A stretch of DNA of 64,000 bases from Saccharothrix sp. S26 (GTDB taxonomy: Bacteria > Actinomycetota > Actinomycetes > Mycobacteriales > Pseudonocardiaceae), in assembly GCF_021390395.1 (NCBI RefSeq), contig NZ_JAJUWT010000009.1, positions 248,001-312,000 on the forward strand, in the 5' to 3' direction. Below are positions 17,010 through 26,602 of the stretch, one piece after another. The translations under genes and the position numbers were made by a program. The notes below the pieces were generated by a model. The model ran no database searches. It was not told where the DNA came from and worked only from the letters and a program-made list of their open reading frames with translations. Within the stretch, counting starts at the first letter, position 1. Every line of letters begins with the position of its first letter.

Positions 17010-18381
17010 CTTCGCCGACCGCCTCGACCAGCGCCTCGTGGTAGGAGCGCGCCGCCTCGTCCGGGCTGCGGCCGGACACCACGTCGGCGGTCGCCTGCTG
17101 CAACGCGGCCGACACCTTCGGGTAGTCCGCGAGGCCCGGCCGGTAGCGGGTGATCGGCAGCACGCGTTCGGCGACGAAGCGCAGCATCGGGTCGCCCGCC
17201 AGCACCTCGTCGTTCACGTCGGTGCGCTGGGTGACCTGCGCGCCGCCCGCCAGCGCGGACTTGACCGCCTCGGCCGAGTTGAGGAACTCCACCAGCTCCC
17301 ACGCCTGGCGGGGGTACTCCGTGTTCGGGTTGACCACCCGGACACCGCCGCCGGACGTGCTCACGAAGTCCTGGCCGCCGACGCCCGCGCCCGGCACCCG
17401 CGCGGGGATCAGCGCCCAGCCGACCGCCGTGTCCCGGTCGGCCATCTTGGCCACGCCGGTGCGCGGCTCCACGACCGAGCGCCAGAAGTAGTCGCTCTCC
17501 AGCAGGATGCCGATCTTGTCGGCGGCGAACAGCGCGAACGACCGGTCGCGGCCCTTGGCCTCCTGCTGGAGGACCGGGTCGCCGAGCCCCTCGCGGTAGA
17601 TGCGCTGGTAGAGCGACAGGACTTCCTTGACGCCCGCGGTCGCGCCCTGCCACTTGCCGTTCTCGTGCACGGTCGTGCCGGTGCCCGCCAGCGCGGGCAG
17701 CACGCCCTGCATGGTGGTGGCCTCGCCCATCGCGGTGCCGGCGTCGAGCTGGATCGGCCAGACGCCGGGCAGCGCCTTGAGCTTCGCGGCGGTGTCGAGC
17801 AGGTCGTCCCAGCTGCGAGGCTGCCAGTCGGTGGGCAGACCTGCCCGTGCGAACAGCTTCTTGTTGTAGAACAGCACCCGCCCGTCGGTGCCCATCGGCA
17901 CGCCGTAGCGCTTGCCGTCGAACTCGCCGAGCCCTTGCACGGCGTCGGGGATCCGCCGCCAGCCGTCCCACGCGTCGACCTCGGCCGCGCCGACGACCTC
18001 GGCCAGCGGTCGGATGTGGCCCGCCTGGGCGAACTCGCCGAGCCAGATGCCGTCCAGCTCGACGACGTCGCCGCCACCGCCGGTCTGGAAGTCCAGCGCG
18101 ACCTTCGTCTTGAAGTCCTCGTCGCCCGCGCCGTTCTGCTCGAACCGCACGGTGGCGTTGACGCCCTTGGCCCGCTGCGCCTCGGTGAACCGCGGGATGA
18201 CCCAGTTCGCGATCCAGTCCGCGCCACGCGCGTTCTTGCCGCCCGCCACGGCGTTGGCGGTGATCGTGAGCGTGACGTCCTTGGCGTCGGCGTTGCGCGC
18301 GGGGTCGGCCTGCCTGCTCTGGCCGAGGCACCCGGCGAGCAGGCCCGCCACCGACAGCAGCACGATCGTGGTCCGCCTCAT
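16990..18381 (-). CDS. Extracellular sugar-binding lipoprotein of ABC transporter
   Basis: 463 residues from ATG 18381, with GGGGGA (18386-18391) as ribosome site. A start four codons earlier is possible. The signal peptide ends in lipobox LAGC, so the protein is lipid-anchored. The mature part shows family-1 solute-binding features: YGVPMGTDGRVLFYNKKLF, and aromatic residues in the binding cleft. First gene of the operon; it delivers the sugar (probably an oligosaccharide or polyol) to the permease pair. No regulator gene is attached to this operon. Confidence 0.88.
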   Translation of the reverse strand: MRRTTIVLLSVAGLLAGCLGQSRQADPARNADAKDVTLTITANAVAGGKNARGADWIANWVIPRFTEAQRAKGVNATVRFEQNGAGDEDFKTKVALDFQTGGGGDVVELDGIWLGEFAQAGHIRPLAEVVGAAEVDAWDGWRRIPDAVQGLGEFDGKRYGVPMGTDGRVLFYNKKLFARAGLPTDWQPRSWDDLLDTAAKLKALPGVWPIQLDAGTAMGEATTMQGVLPALAGTGTTVHENGKWQGATAGVKEVLSLYQRIYREGLGDPVLQQEAKGRDRSFALFAADKIGILLESDYFWRSVVEPRTGVAKMADRDTAVGWALIPARVPGAGVGGQDFVSTSGGGVRVVNPNTEYPRQAWELVEFLNSAEAVKSALAGGAQVTQRTDVNDEVLAGDPMLRFVAERVLPITRYRPGLADYPKVSAALQQATADVVSGRSPDEAARSYHEALVEAVGEDAVTGG

Positions 18382-18493
18382 CGCGTCCCCCACGGGAGTT
18401 CACGCCATCACGTCACCCCCTCAACATGGCACTCCGACCGCCCGGCCGCAGCACGTCCGGCCCACATCACCCGTTTGACGGCCCACCCGGGCC

Positions 18494-18524
18494 TTGTGAT
18501 GGTCAGGTGATCGGTATATACCGA
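18494..18524 (+). promoter_or_regulatory. PadR promoter with palindromic operator
   Basis: TCGGTATATACCGA (18511-18524) is a perfect 14-bp palindrome directly before the PadR gene. TTGTGA (18494-18499) and TATACC (18517-18522) are 17 bp apart, putting the transcript start at about the ATG at 18529. The palindrome covers the -10 box, so autorepression is likely. Confidence 0.55.
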
Positions 18525-18528
18525 ACGC

Positions 18529-18867
18529 ATGACCGACGCGGCGTTGCGGGAACCGACGTTCCTGATCCTCACGGCGCTGGCCGCCCGCCCGCAGCACGGT
18601 TACGGCATCCTGCTCGACGTCGAGGAGATCTCCGGCGGCCGCGTCAAGCTGCGCGCCGGCACGCTCTACACCGCGTTGGACCGGATGACCGCGGACGGCT
18701 GGGTGCGGGTCGACCGGGAGCAGGTCGTGGACGGCAGGCTCCGCCGCTACTACCGGCTGACCGACGAGGGGGCAGCCAGGCTGGAGGTCGAGGTGCGCAG
18801 GATGCGGGCACACACCCGGGCGGCCGAGCGCCGCTTGCGGCTCAGGCCGGCCGGTGGCACGGCGTGA
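18529..18867 (+). CDS. PadR family transcriptional regulator
   Basis: 112 residues. The winged helix (about 5-85) has the family hallmarks: FLILTALAARPQHGYGILLD, GRVKLRAGTLYTALDRMTADGW and YRLTDEGAARL. A short dimerisation helix follows. Probably a leaderless transcript. Its TGA overlaps the start of the next gene (GTGA), the standard layout for a PadR repressor with the membrane protein it controls. Confidence 0.9.
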   Translation: MTDAALREPTFLILTALAARPQHGYGILLDVEEISGGRVKLRAGTLYTALDRMTADGWVRVDREQVVDGRLRRYYRLTDEGAARLEVEVRRMRAHTRAAERRLRLRPAGGTA

Positions 18868-19787
18868 GCGGGCTGGAACGGCGCTACCGGCGGCTGTTGT
18901 CGTGGTTCCCGCGCGATCACCGCGAGCGGCACGGCGAGGAGATGCTCGTGGTGCTGATGTCGGGCGCGGGTGAGCGGGAGCGACCGACCGCGCGGGACTT
19001 CGCCGACCTGCTGTGGGCCGCGGTGCGGCTGCACGCGCGGCGGGTGGTGGCGGCCGACGGCGGCGTCGACCCGCGGGACGTGCTGGCGGTCGTGAGCCTG
19101 CTCGGGCCGTTGGCGCTGGTGACCGGCGCGACCACCGGGCTGCACGAGGTCGCGTGGTGGGTCAGGGCGGGCGCGTTGACGCAAATGCCGTGGTCGACCC
19201 AGTTCCCGGACGCGCCGGTGTGGCTGCTGTGGGGCGTGGTGGCCGTGTTGGTGCTATGGGGATCGCGCCGTGCCGCCGCGGTCGTGGCGTGGGTGGCCAC
19301 GGCCGGTTTCGTGCTCCTGGCGGCGTTCTACCCGGCCCAGCACTGGTGGCTCGGCGTGGACGCGGGGTGGGTGTTGGTCGGCCTGCTGACCGCGGCCGCG
19401 CTGACGTGGTCGCCGGGGCCGGTGCGCGGCCGTGAGCTGGTCGGCGGGCGGGCCGTCGTGGTGCTGGCCGTGACGGTCGCGGTGGCGGTGGGCTTGGGCG
19501 TGCTGGGACACCGGCTCTTGCCCGCCGAGTTGCTGCGGGTCGTCGTGCTGGTCGGCGGCACGCTGGCGGCGTGCGGCTCGCGGTCGCGCGTCGGCCGCCG
19601 GTCCGCGCTGGTCCTGCTGCTGCCGGTGGTGACCGCGGCGCTGGGCGTGGCGCAGTGGCTGGTGTTGGGCCGGATCCCGGTCGCGGCGGAGGTCGCGCTG
19701 TTCTACGGCCTGCCGGTCGTGGCGCTGCTGGCGCTGGGCGGGCTGCCGCGCCGCATCAGGCGTCGCCCCGACCAACCGGTCACGTGA
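18864..19787 (+). CDS. Multi-pass membrane protein paired with PadR
   Basis: 307 residues from GTG 18864. The N-terminal cytoplasmic part (about 1-65, YRRLLSWFPRDHRERHGEEM) is common in proteins encoded next to PadR regulators. Seven or so hydrophobic segments follow (about 80-300). No transport or enzyme motif is seen. Translational coupling to PadR suggests the two respond to the same membrane or antibiotic signal. Confidence 0.75.
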   Translation: MSGLERRYRRLLSWFPRDHRERHGEEMLVVLMSGAGERERPTARDFADLLWAAVRLHARRVVAADGGVDPRDVLAVVSLLGPLALVTGATTGLHEVAWWVRAGALTQMPWSTQFPDAPVWLLWGVVAVLVLWGSRRAAAVVAWVATAGFVLLAAFYPAQHWWLGVDAGWVLVGLLTAAALTWSPGPVRGRELVGGRAVVVLAVTVAVAVGLGVLGHRLLPAELLRVVVLVGGTLAACGSRSRVGRRSALVLLLPVVTAALGVAQWLVLGRIPVAAEVALFYGLPVVALLALGGLPRRIRRRPDQPVT

Positions 19788-19827
19788 GCGGCTGACGCGC
19801 GCGGCCGCTCGGCTAGGCTCTTCGCCC

Positions 19828-20880
19828 ATGCCAGGCCGCGCGCTCGCCGAGGTGTACCGCAGGTTCGGCGAGGTCGGAACCTCTGCGTTGCACGGGCGCG
19901 TCGCCGTCGCCGTGAGCCGGTCCGCGGAGGCGCTGCGCGCCATCGAGGCCGCGCCCGCGCGCAAGCGGAGCCCCGCGGTGATCCTCGCCGCGCTGCACGA
20001 CCTCGCGCTCGCCGGACGTGCGCCGGCGCTGGCCGCGGCCTACGCCGCCGGGGACGGCGACGCGGCCGCCGACGCGGCGATCGACACCCTGCTGGGGCTG
20101 ACCGACTCCGTCGTGGCCGTCGCGGTGCGCCGGTCGCCGCGGACCGACGAGACCGGGCGGTGCGCCGTGCTGTACCCGGCGATCGCCGAGGCGGCACGCC
20201 GGGTGGGCGCGAGCGCGGTCGGCCTGGTCGACGTGGGGTGCGGGGCCGGGTTCAACCTCGCCGTCGACCGGGTCGGCATCACCTACGACCGCGGCGGACC
20301 GCTGGGCGACCCGTCGTCCCCGGTGCGGCTGACGTGCTCGGTCGTGGGCGACCGGCCCGTGCCGGTGGTGGCGGTGCCGCGGGTCGCCGCCCGGATCGGG
20401 ATCGACCGCGACCCGCTGGACGTGACCGACCCCCGGGACGCCCGGTGGTTGCGCGCCTGCGTGCCGCCGGATCACGCGGAGCGCCGGGCACGGCTCGACG
20501 CGGAGATCGCGGTGACGGCGGCGGCCCCTCCCCTGCTGTTGCGCGGTGACGCCGTGGACCTGGTGCCCGACGCCCTCGCCCGGGTGCCGGCGGACACCCT
20601 GCCCGTCGTCACCACGACGTGGGCGCTGTCGAGCCTGACCCCCGAGCACCGGCTGCGCTTCGTGCACCGCCTCCACGACCTGGCGGCAGACCGGGTGGTG
20701 GCGTGGGTGTCGGCGGAAGGGGTCGGGGTGGCGCCGTCGGTGCCGACGCTGGGCGACCGACCCGCCTCCGGCCACAGCCTCGTCGGACTGGCGGTGTGCG
20801 ACGGGTCGGCGCGGCACGTCGAGGTCGTCGGCCGCTGCTGGTCGCGGGGCCGCTTGCTGGCGTGGTTGGCGGGCTCCTAG
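19828..20880 (+). CDS. DUF2332 family protein
   Basis: 350 residues. The N-terminus (YRRFGEVGTSALHGRVAVAVSRSAEAL) and the segment SAVGLVDVGCGAGFNLAVDR match the actinobacterial DUF2332 group. The GCGAGFN element resembles the SAM-binding loop of methyltransferases, so a methyltransferase-like fold is plausible, but no substrate is known. TAGGCT (19814-19819) stands eight bases before the ATG, suggesting a leaderless message. Confidence 0.8.
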   Translation: MPGRALAEVYRRFGEVGTSALHGRVAVAVSRSAEALRAIEAAPARKRSPAVILAALHDLALAGRAPALAAAYAAGDGDAAADAAIDTLLGLTDSVVAVAVRRSPRTDETGRCAVLYPAIAEAARRVGASAVGLVDVGCGAGFNLAVDRVGITYDRGGPLGDPSSPVRLTCSVVGDRPVPVVAVPRVAARIGIDRDPLDVTDPRDARWLRACVPPDHAERRARLDAEIAVTAAAPPLLLRGDAVDLVPDALARVPADTLPVVTTTWALSSLTPEHRLRFVHRLHDLAADRVVAWVSAEGVGVAPSVPTLGDRPASGHSLVGLAVCDGSARHVEVVGRCWSRGRLLAWLAGS

Positions 20881-20944
20881 TCTCGGACGGGGGTGGGCCA
20901 CCGCCGGGTGTCCTCCGGATCGGACGGCGGACGGGGAGTCGCGG

Positions 20945-23900
20945 GTGGGACAGCACGATCGGCCGGCGGCCTGGAACCAGGTCGGCGGTGACGTCCACGG
21001 GCCGAGCGTGCAGGCCGGGGTGATCGAGGGCGACGTCCACATCCACGTCGGCGGGCCGCCGGTCGCCGCGCCGGGCGGGCTGCCGGGCAGCGTGCTGTCG
21101 CTGATGAGCGCGCAGGTGCGCGCGGCGGTGGAGCTGCCGTACCGATTACCGGGAGCGCGACGGCCGTCGTTGGCCGCGGTGTACGTGCGGCAGGACTTGA
21201 GCGCGGGCGGGGAGGAGCCGCACGCCGGGCCGTCGCGGCCCACGCCGATCCTGGACGGGCACGGGCGGCTGGTGGAGGTGCCGCGCCCGCCCGCCCCGCG
21301 GGTGGCCGTGCGGCCGCCGGCGCGGGCCGTGGAGGACGCGCTGGACGGTGACGAGCACCTGGTGATCACCGGCGGCGCGGGCCAGGGCAAGTCGACGTTG
21401 TCGCTGCGGCTGGCCGCGGACCTGGCCGCGCGGTGGTGCGGCGAGCCGGACGGCCTGCCGTCGGTCGAACCGCTGGTGCCGTTGCGGTTGACCGCCCGCG
21501 AGCTGGCGGCCCGGCTGGACCTGCCGTTCTCCCAGGCGTTGGCGGACAGCGCGCAGGCCGAGTACGGGGCGTTGTTGCGCGGGCCGGTCAGCGCGGACCT
21601 GCTCGGCGACCGGGTGGCGGGCCGGCGGTGGCTGCTGCTGGTGGACGCGCTGGACGAGGTCGCGGTCGGCGCGGACCGGGACCGCTTGGCGTCGGTGCTG
21701 GCGGCGTGGGCGTCGGGCGGGCCGTACCGGATCGTGGTGACGACCCGGCCGGTGGAGGGCGCGGCGTTGGCGCCGCTGTACCGGATCGGTGCGGCGCGCT
21801 ACGAGCTGCTGCCGTTCGACGGCGGGGCGCTGCGGTCGTTCGCACGCCACTGGTTCGCCGAGGAGGGCGAGGAGACCGCGGACCGGTTCCTGCGCCAGAT
21901 CCGCGAGGCGCACCTGGACGAGTTGGTGCGGGTGCCGTTGCTGGCGACGATCGCGGCGATCGTGTTCGCCCGCGGGGGTGACCGGCCGCTGCCGGACAAC
22001 CAGTACGAGCTGTACGAGGCTTACCTGGCGTTCCTGCGGTCGGCGCGGGCGTCGAGCGGGCCGTTCGAGCCGTGGCAGGACGGCTTGCTGGAGCACCTGG
22101 GCCGCACGCGGTCGGAGACCGACACGTCGTTGGTGTCGGCGGCCCGGTCGTGGGTGGCCGAGCACGTGCCGGCGGACGCGCTGCCCGCCGACTGGCCCGA
22201 GGCGCTGACCGCGTTCCTGGTCTCGGTCGGCCCGCTCGTGATGCGCGGCGAGGACCTGCGGTTCCTGCACCACAGCTTCGCCGAGCACCTGGCGGCGACG
22301 TCGCTGGCCCGCGAGTTCCCCGCGCGGTTCACCCCCGAGGACGACGGGTTCGCGCGGACCGTGCACGCGGCCCGGCCCAAGGAGCGCGGCCGGTTCGCCC
22401 GGTCGGTGCTGCTGCACTACACCCGGCTGCGCCCCACCGAGGCCGACCCGCTGGTGCGGTGGCTGCACGGCGGTGACGCGGAAGCCCACCTGCTGGCCGC
22501 CCGCCTGCTCGCCAAGCGCGTGCCGGCCGGCGGTGACGTGGTGGACGCGTTCCTGACCACGGTGTGGGGCTGGGCGATGACCACCCAGTACCCCGGCTCG
22601 GACATCCTCGCCCAGGCGGGCCGCGCCACCCACCACCCCGGTCTGGCGGACTGGCTGGTCGCGCTCATGCGCGCCGACCACGCGCCCGCCGACTCCCGCA
22701 TCGAGGCGGCGTCGGCCCTGGCGACCCGGTTGGGCGGCCCGCACACGGCCGAAGCCGTCGCCCTCCTGACCGGGATGGTGGACGACCCGGCCGCGTCGGT
22801 GCCCGAACGCCTGGCCGCCGCCGAGGCGTTGGCGGAGTGCGGCGCGGCCGAACGGGACGCCTCCGCCCGCGGCCTGCGGTCCGTGCTGGCCAACCCCCTG
22901 GCCTCCGGCTACGCCTGCCGCACCGCCGCCGTCGTGCTGGCCGCGTTCGGCCCGCAGGAGCGGGCGTTCGCGGTCGCCGCGCTGTCCCGGTTGACCACCG
23001 ACGACGAGACCCCGCCGGACGACCTGGTCGAAGCCGCCACGGGACTGGTCGAGATCGGCGCGGAGTTCCACGAGCACGGGGCCGAGGTGTTCCGCGCCGT
23101 GCTGCGCGACCCCGTCGACAGCACAGCCGGTCGCCGTGACGCGGCGCTCGGCCTGGCCTCGCTCGGCCCGGACCTGGCCGCCGAAGCCGCCGACGCGCTC
23201 ACCTCCCTGATGACCGACCCACGTCGTTCGATCTTCGACCGCGGCGTGCTCGCCCACGCGCTGGGCGAACTGGGGCCGCAACACCGCGGCGTCGCCGCCA
23301 CGTGGCTGACGACGACGCTGGAGCAATCCGGGCTGGCGATCGAGGACCGTTGGCACGGCGCCACCAAGTTGGGCGACTTCGGGCCGGAAGCCGCGGAGAT
23401 CGCCGCCGCGCACCTGCGCCGGGTGATCGCCGACGGCCGAGCGAACACGAACATCGCCACCTGGTGCGCCAAGGAGCTGGCCGACCTCGGCCCGCGGCAC
23501 CGCGAGGAAGCCGCCCGTGAACTGTGGCGGGTGGTCACGGAGTCGCACGGCTCCCAGCTGGACCGCACGATCGCGTTGTCCATCCTCGCGGACCTCGGCG
23601 AGCCGCACCGGGCACGGGCGGTGGAGCTGCTGCGGCAGCGGTGCGCCGACCGGAGCCTGCCGCCGGAGGACCGGCACTTCGCCGGCGAACGGCTGGTGCG
23701 GGTGGGACCGCAGTTCCACGCCGAGGCGAAGGCCGCGCTCCTGACGCTGGCCCGGACGTCGTTGGACACGGCCGTGGCGCTGCGGGCGTGGCACACCGTG
23801 CGCGACCTCGACACGGCGCTCCAGCGGGAGGCGATGGACGCGTTCCTGGCCGCCACGCGGTCGGTGGACCCCGACGTGGTCGGTCAGTTCACCAATGCCT

Positions 23901-26095
23901 CGTCGTTCGCGACCTCCGACGCGGACCACCAGCGACTCGCCCGCGCCCTGGTGCCCGTGCTGGGCAACGCCGCCCACAGCTACCGGACCCGCACCAGCGC
24001 CGCCGAAGCCCTGATCCGCCTCGGTCGACCGTTCCACCGGGCCGCGGTGGAGGGTCTGCGCGAGCTGATCCGCTCGACCGGGGTTCCCGCCTTCGACTTC
24101 CCGTTCATGGTCATGCGCGGGCGCGATCTCGGTGTGGCGCACCGCGCCGCTCTCGCCCGAACGCTGCGGGAGGTGCTGTCCCGGGAGTACCGCACCGCGG
24201 CGGGTACCTGGCGCGTGGTCAAGGCCCTCGACCGGCTCGGCCACGCCGACGGGGAGGACGTGGTGGCCGCGCTGCGGTCCATCGTCTTCACCGGCCTGGA
24301 CGACGTGCGGGCTCGCGGTGAGGCCTTCGTCATGCTGGCGCGGCCGGCTCCCGGCGACCGCGCGCGCATCGTCGCGGAGATGCCCCTGACCCGCGATGCG
24401 GTGCTGGGGCTCACCCGGGAAGGGGTCGACGTCCTGCCGCGGCTCAGGGAGGTGGTGTCGGACCGCGATGCGCTCGGCGAGGAGCGGCAAGCCGCCGCGG
24501 CCTTGCTCCACGACCTCGCGGTCGCCGACCGGGACCGCGCGCTCGACGTGATCCGAGGCCGTGCCGACGACGTGTTCCTCGACGCGGCCTCGCGCTGCGA
24601 CGCGCACCAGGCCCTGGCGGGGTGCGACCGGGGAGCGGTGGAGCGTGCCGTGGCCTTCTACCGGCGAACGGTCGAGTCGGACGACGAGCTGCCCTGGCGG
24701 CGGCACCACGCCGCCGGGCGGCTCGCCACGGCCGACCGCCACCTCGCGGGCACCGCGCTCGGGTTCCTGCGCGGGCGCGCCCACGACCCGGAACTGACAG
24801 CGGCAGAGCGCGCGTCCGGCGCGGAATGGTTCGCTTGGGCCGGGCGGTCGGTGCACGGCCGGCTCGCCCTCGTGGTCGGTGCCCTGACCCGGCGGTTCCG
24901 GGTCGGCGAACCCGCACAGCGACTCATGGCCTGGCTGCCCAGGCGGGAGCGGACGGAAGCCGAGCGCGTGCTCTTGGCCGATCGCTCGCTGCCGGTGGAG
25001 GAGCGCGTGCCCGTGGCGGACGTCTGGGACGACCTGCCGTTGGCCGCCGAGGCGGAGGCCGAGGTCCGTGACGCGCTCGCCGCGCCGGAGACCTCGGCCG
25101 AGGACCGGGTGGCGGCGGCCGTGGCGCTGGCCGGGTTGTCGACCGACTTCCTGCCGGAGGCCGTGCGGGCTCTGGAGGCCATGTCGTCACCACGTGCGCG
25201 GAAAGCCCTGGCCGGGTTGACGCCCGTGACGTGGCAGCGGGTGGTGGACCGGGCGTTGGCGGAGGTGGCCGACGACGCCCTCCCGGTCCGGGATCGGGTG
25301 CGCGCGGCCCGCCTCCTCACTGAGGTCACGACCACGCTCCCCGTGCCCGTGGCGGAGTTCCTGCGTGCCGTGGTCCGCGACCCGCGCACGTCGGGTCGCG
25401 ACCGGGTGGAGTTCCGGTACGCGTTGCGGCACCACGACGGCCTCGGTCCCGTGCGGGCGATGCGGGACGACGAGCAGGCACCGACCGCGATCAGGTTGCA
25501 GGCGGCCGTCAAGCTCGTGCCGCACGACGTGGACGACCGCGCGGCGGCGGCCCGGGTGGTGCACGCGATCGCCACCGACCCGACCGTGCGGCCGGTGCTG
25601 CGGCGTCGGGCGGCGTACGAGTTGGCGCAGCTCGGGGTGGCGGGACGGGACCGTGCCACCGAGGTGTTGCTCGCGCTGATGGCCGACGCGACCGTGCCGG
25701 CCACCGTGCGGATCCGGTCGGGGCGCACGCTGATCGAGCAAGCGCCGGCGGCACGTCGCACGGCGTTGGCGGCCCTGCGCGGCCTGCTCGGCACGCCGGA
25801 CCCGCTGCCGCGCCGCCAGGCCCTGGAGGCGATCGGGCTGCTGGAGCCGACCGGAGCGGCGGTCGCCCTCGTCGCCCTGGCGCGGGACGAGGCGTTGTCG
25901 GCGGTGGCGCGGACGCGGTGCGCGGAAGCGGCGGTGGGGCTGTCGCCGGACGCCCGGGAGGGCGCGGCGGTGGCGGCACGGGCCGTGGCGCTGGACGAGT
26001 CCGCGCCCCGGCACGTCCGCGGGCGCGCCGCGGCGAACCTCGCCCGGTGGAGCGAGCTGTGCCGGGCGGACGCCCGGTCGGTGCTCGCGGGGTAG
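20945..26095 (+). CDS. Large NACHT-domain STAND NTPase with HEAT repeats
   Basis: 1716 residues from GTG 20945. The N-terminus has a Gly/His-rich segment (HGPSVQAGVIEGDVHIHV, about 19-36) of a type that recurs in actinobacterial STAND proteins. The NACHT module has P-loop GGAGQGKSTL (about 142-151), Walker B WLLLVDALDE (about 228-237) and IVVTTRP. A helical region with FLHHSFAEHLAA closes it. Residues about 560-1710 are tandem HEAT-like repeats of 35-45 residues with a variable surface. No effector such as a nuclease or TIR domain is evident, so the output is unknown. Related architectures serve in phage recognition or cell-death-like responses. No mobile element flanks it; a small acidic gene follows after 34 bp. 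Confidence 0.82.
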   Translation: MGQHDRPAAWNQVGGDVHGPSVQAGVIEGDVHIHVGGPPVAAPGGLPGSVLSLMSAQVRAAVELPYRLPGARRPSLAAVYVRQDLSAGGEEPHAGPSRPTPILDGHGRLVEVPRPPAPRVAVRPPARAVEDALDGDEHLVITGGAGQGKSTLSLRLAADLAARWCGEPDGLPSVEPLVPLRLTARELAARLDLPFSQALADSAQAEYGALLRGPVSADLLGDRVAGRRWLLLVDALDEVAVGADRDRLASVLAAWASGGPYRIVVTTRPVEGAALAPLYRIGAARYELLPFDGGALRSFARHWFAEEGEETADRFLRQIREAHLDELVRVPLLATIAAIVFARGGDRPLPDNQYELYEAYLAFLRSARASSGPFEPWQDGLLEHLGRTRSETDTSLVSAARSWVAEHVPADALPADWPEALTAFLVSVGPLVMRGEDLRFLHHSFAEHLAATSLAREFPARFTPEDDGFARTVHAARPKERGRFARSVLLHYTRLRPTEADPLVRWLHGGDAEAHLLAARLLAKRVPAGGDVVDAFLTTVWGWAMTTQYPGSDILAQAGRATHHPGLADWLVALMRADHAPADSRIEAASALATRLGGPHTAEAVALLTGMVDDPAASVPERLAAAEALAECGAAERDASARGLRSVLANPLASGYACRTAAVVLAAFGPQERAFAVAALSRLTTDDETPPDDLVEAATGLVEIGAEFHEHGAEVFRAVLRDPVDSTAGRRDAALGLASLGPDLAAEAADALTSLMTDPRRSIFDRGVLAHALGELGPQHRGVAATWLTTTLEQSGLAIEDRWHGATKLGDFGPEAAEIAAAHLRRVIADGRANTNIATWCAKELADLGPRHREEAARELWRVVTESHGSQLDRTIALSILADLGEPHRARAVELLRQRCADRSLPPEDRHFAGERLVRVGPQFHAEAKAALLTLARTSLDTAVALRAWHTVRDLDTALQREAMDAFLAATRSVDPDVVGQFTNASSFATSDADHQRLARALVPVLGNAAHSYRTRTSAAEALIRLGRPFHRAAVEGLRELIRSTGVPAFDFPFMVMRGRDLGVAHRAALARTLREVLSREYRTAAGTWRVVKALDRLGHADGEDVVAALRSIVFTGLDDVRARGEAFVMLARPAPGDRARIVAEMPLTRDAVLGLTREGVDVLPRLREVVSDRDALGEERQAAAALLHDLAVADRDRALDVIRGRADDVFLDAASRCDAHQALAGCDRGAVERAVAFYRRTVESDDELPWRRHHAAGRLATADRHLAGTALGFLRGRAHDPELTAAERASGAEWFAWAGRSVHGRLALVVGALTRRFRVGEPAQRLMAWLPRRERTEAERVLLADRSLPVEERVPVADVWDDLPLAAEAEAEVRDALAAPETSAEDRVAAAVALAGLSTDFLPEAVRALEAMSSPRARKALAGLTPVTWQRVVDRALAEVADDALPVRDRVRAARLLTEVTTTLPVPVAEFLRAVVRDPRTSGRDRVEFRYALRHHDGLGPVRAMRDDEQAPTAIRLQAAVKLVPHDVDDRAAAARVVHAIATDPTVRPVLRRRAAYELAQLGVAGRDRATEVLLALMADATVPATVRIRSGRTLIEQAPAARRTALAALRGLLGTPDPLPRRQALEAIGLLEPTGAAVALVALARDEALSAVARTRCAEAAVGLSPDAREGAAVAARAVALDESAPRHVRGRAAANLARWSELCRADARSVLAG

Positions 26096-26129
26096 CCTCG
26101 GGCATCGGCACGGCGAACGGAGCGGGGCG

Positions 26130-26405
26130 ATGAGCGGTGAGCGGGAACCGGTGATCGACGCCGAGGTCGTGGAGCACGAGCCGGTGCGGCCGGTGGTGCC
26201 GGGCGACTACACCGAGGACGGCGTGCCCACGTTCGAGCACGTCCGGGACCGGATCGAGAACCGGTTCGCCACCAGCGCGGGCGCGGGCGAGCTGGCCGAG
26301 GCCATCCCGGAGGCCAAGGCGGTCGAGGACGAGTTCGAGGCACGTCGCCAGGCCGGCCTCGACAAGCTGGACCAGATCCGCCGGTCGATGCGCGGCAACA
26401 CCTGA
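26130..26405 (+). CDS. Small conserved hypothetical protein downstream of NACHT gene
   Basis: 91 residues, acidic in the first half (IDAEVVEHEPVRPV), predicted helical in the second (FEARRQAGLDKLDQIRRSM). No signal peptide or membrane segment. It begins 34 bp after the NACHT stop on the same strand with a GGAGCGGGG purine run, so the two may be co-transcribed. The function is not recognised; a regulatory or adaptor partner of the STAND protein is possible but is inference from spacing alone. Confidence 0.55.
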   Translation: MSGEREPVIDAEVVEHEPVRPVVPGDYTEDGVPTFEHVRDRIENRFATSAGAGELAEAIPEAKAVEDEFEARRQAGLDKLDQIRRSMRGNT

Positions 26406-26602
26406 CCGATCCCGCAACCGGATCTTCCGCGCCCCGCGCACCGGCCGGGCTCGTGTCCGCGGCGCGGCCGGCCGAGCTGCGCGCGACCGTGCCGAGGCCC
26501 GTCATCGGCCTGGCGGCCCGATGCACCTGCCGCTGTCGGGGGGCTGCACCGCGCCGGACAGCCGGGCGCTGAGCGGCGCGGTCCCGCCCGGCGGGCGACG
26601 CT

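Noticed and set aside
21146-24856. 1236-codon minus-strand frame opposite the NACHT gene
   Set aside because: Composition is Arg/Gly/Gln/His-rich with no domain, and the plus strand has intact NACHT and HEAT motifs.
20945-26405. Prophage or defence-island boundary around the NACHT gene
   Set aside because: No integrase, tRNA, attachment-like repeat, restriction or other defence gene is seen within 5 kb on either side.
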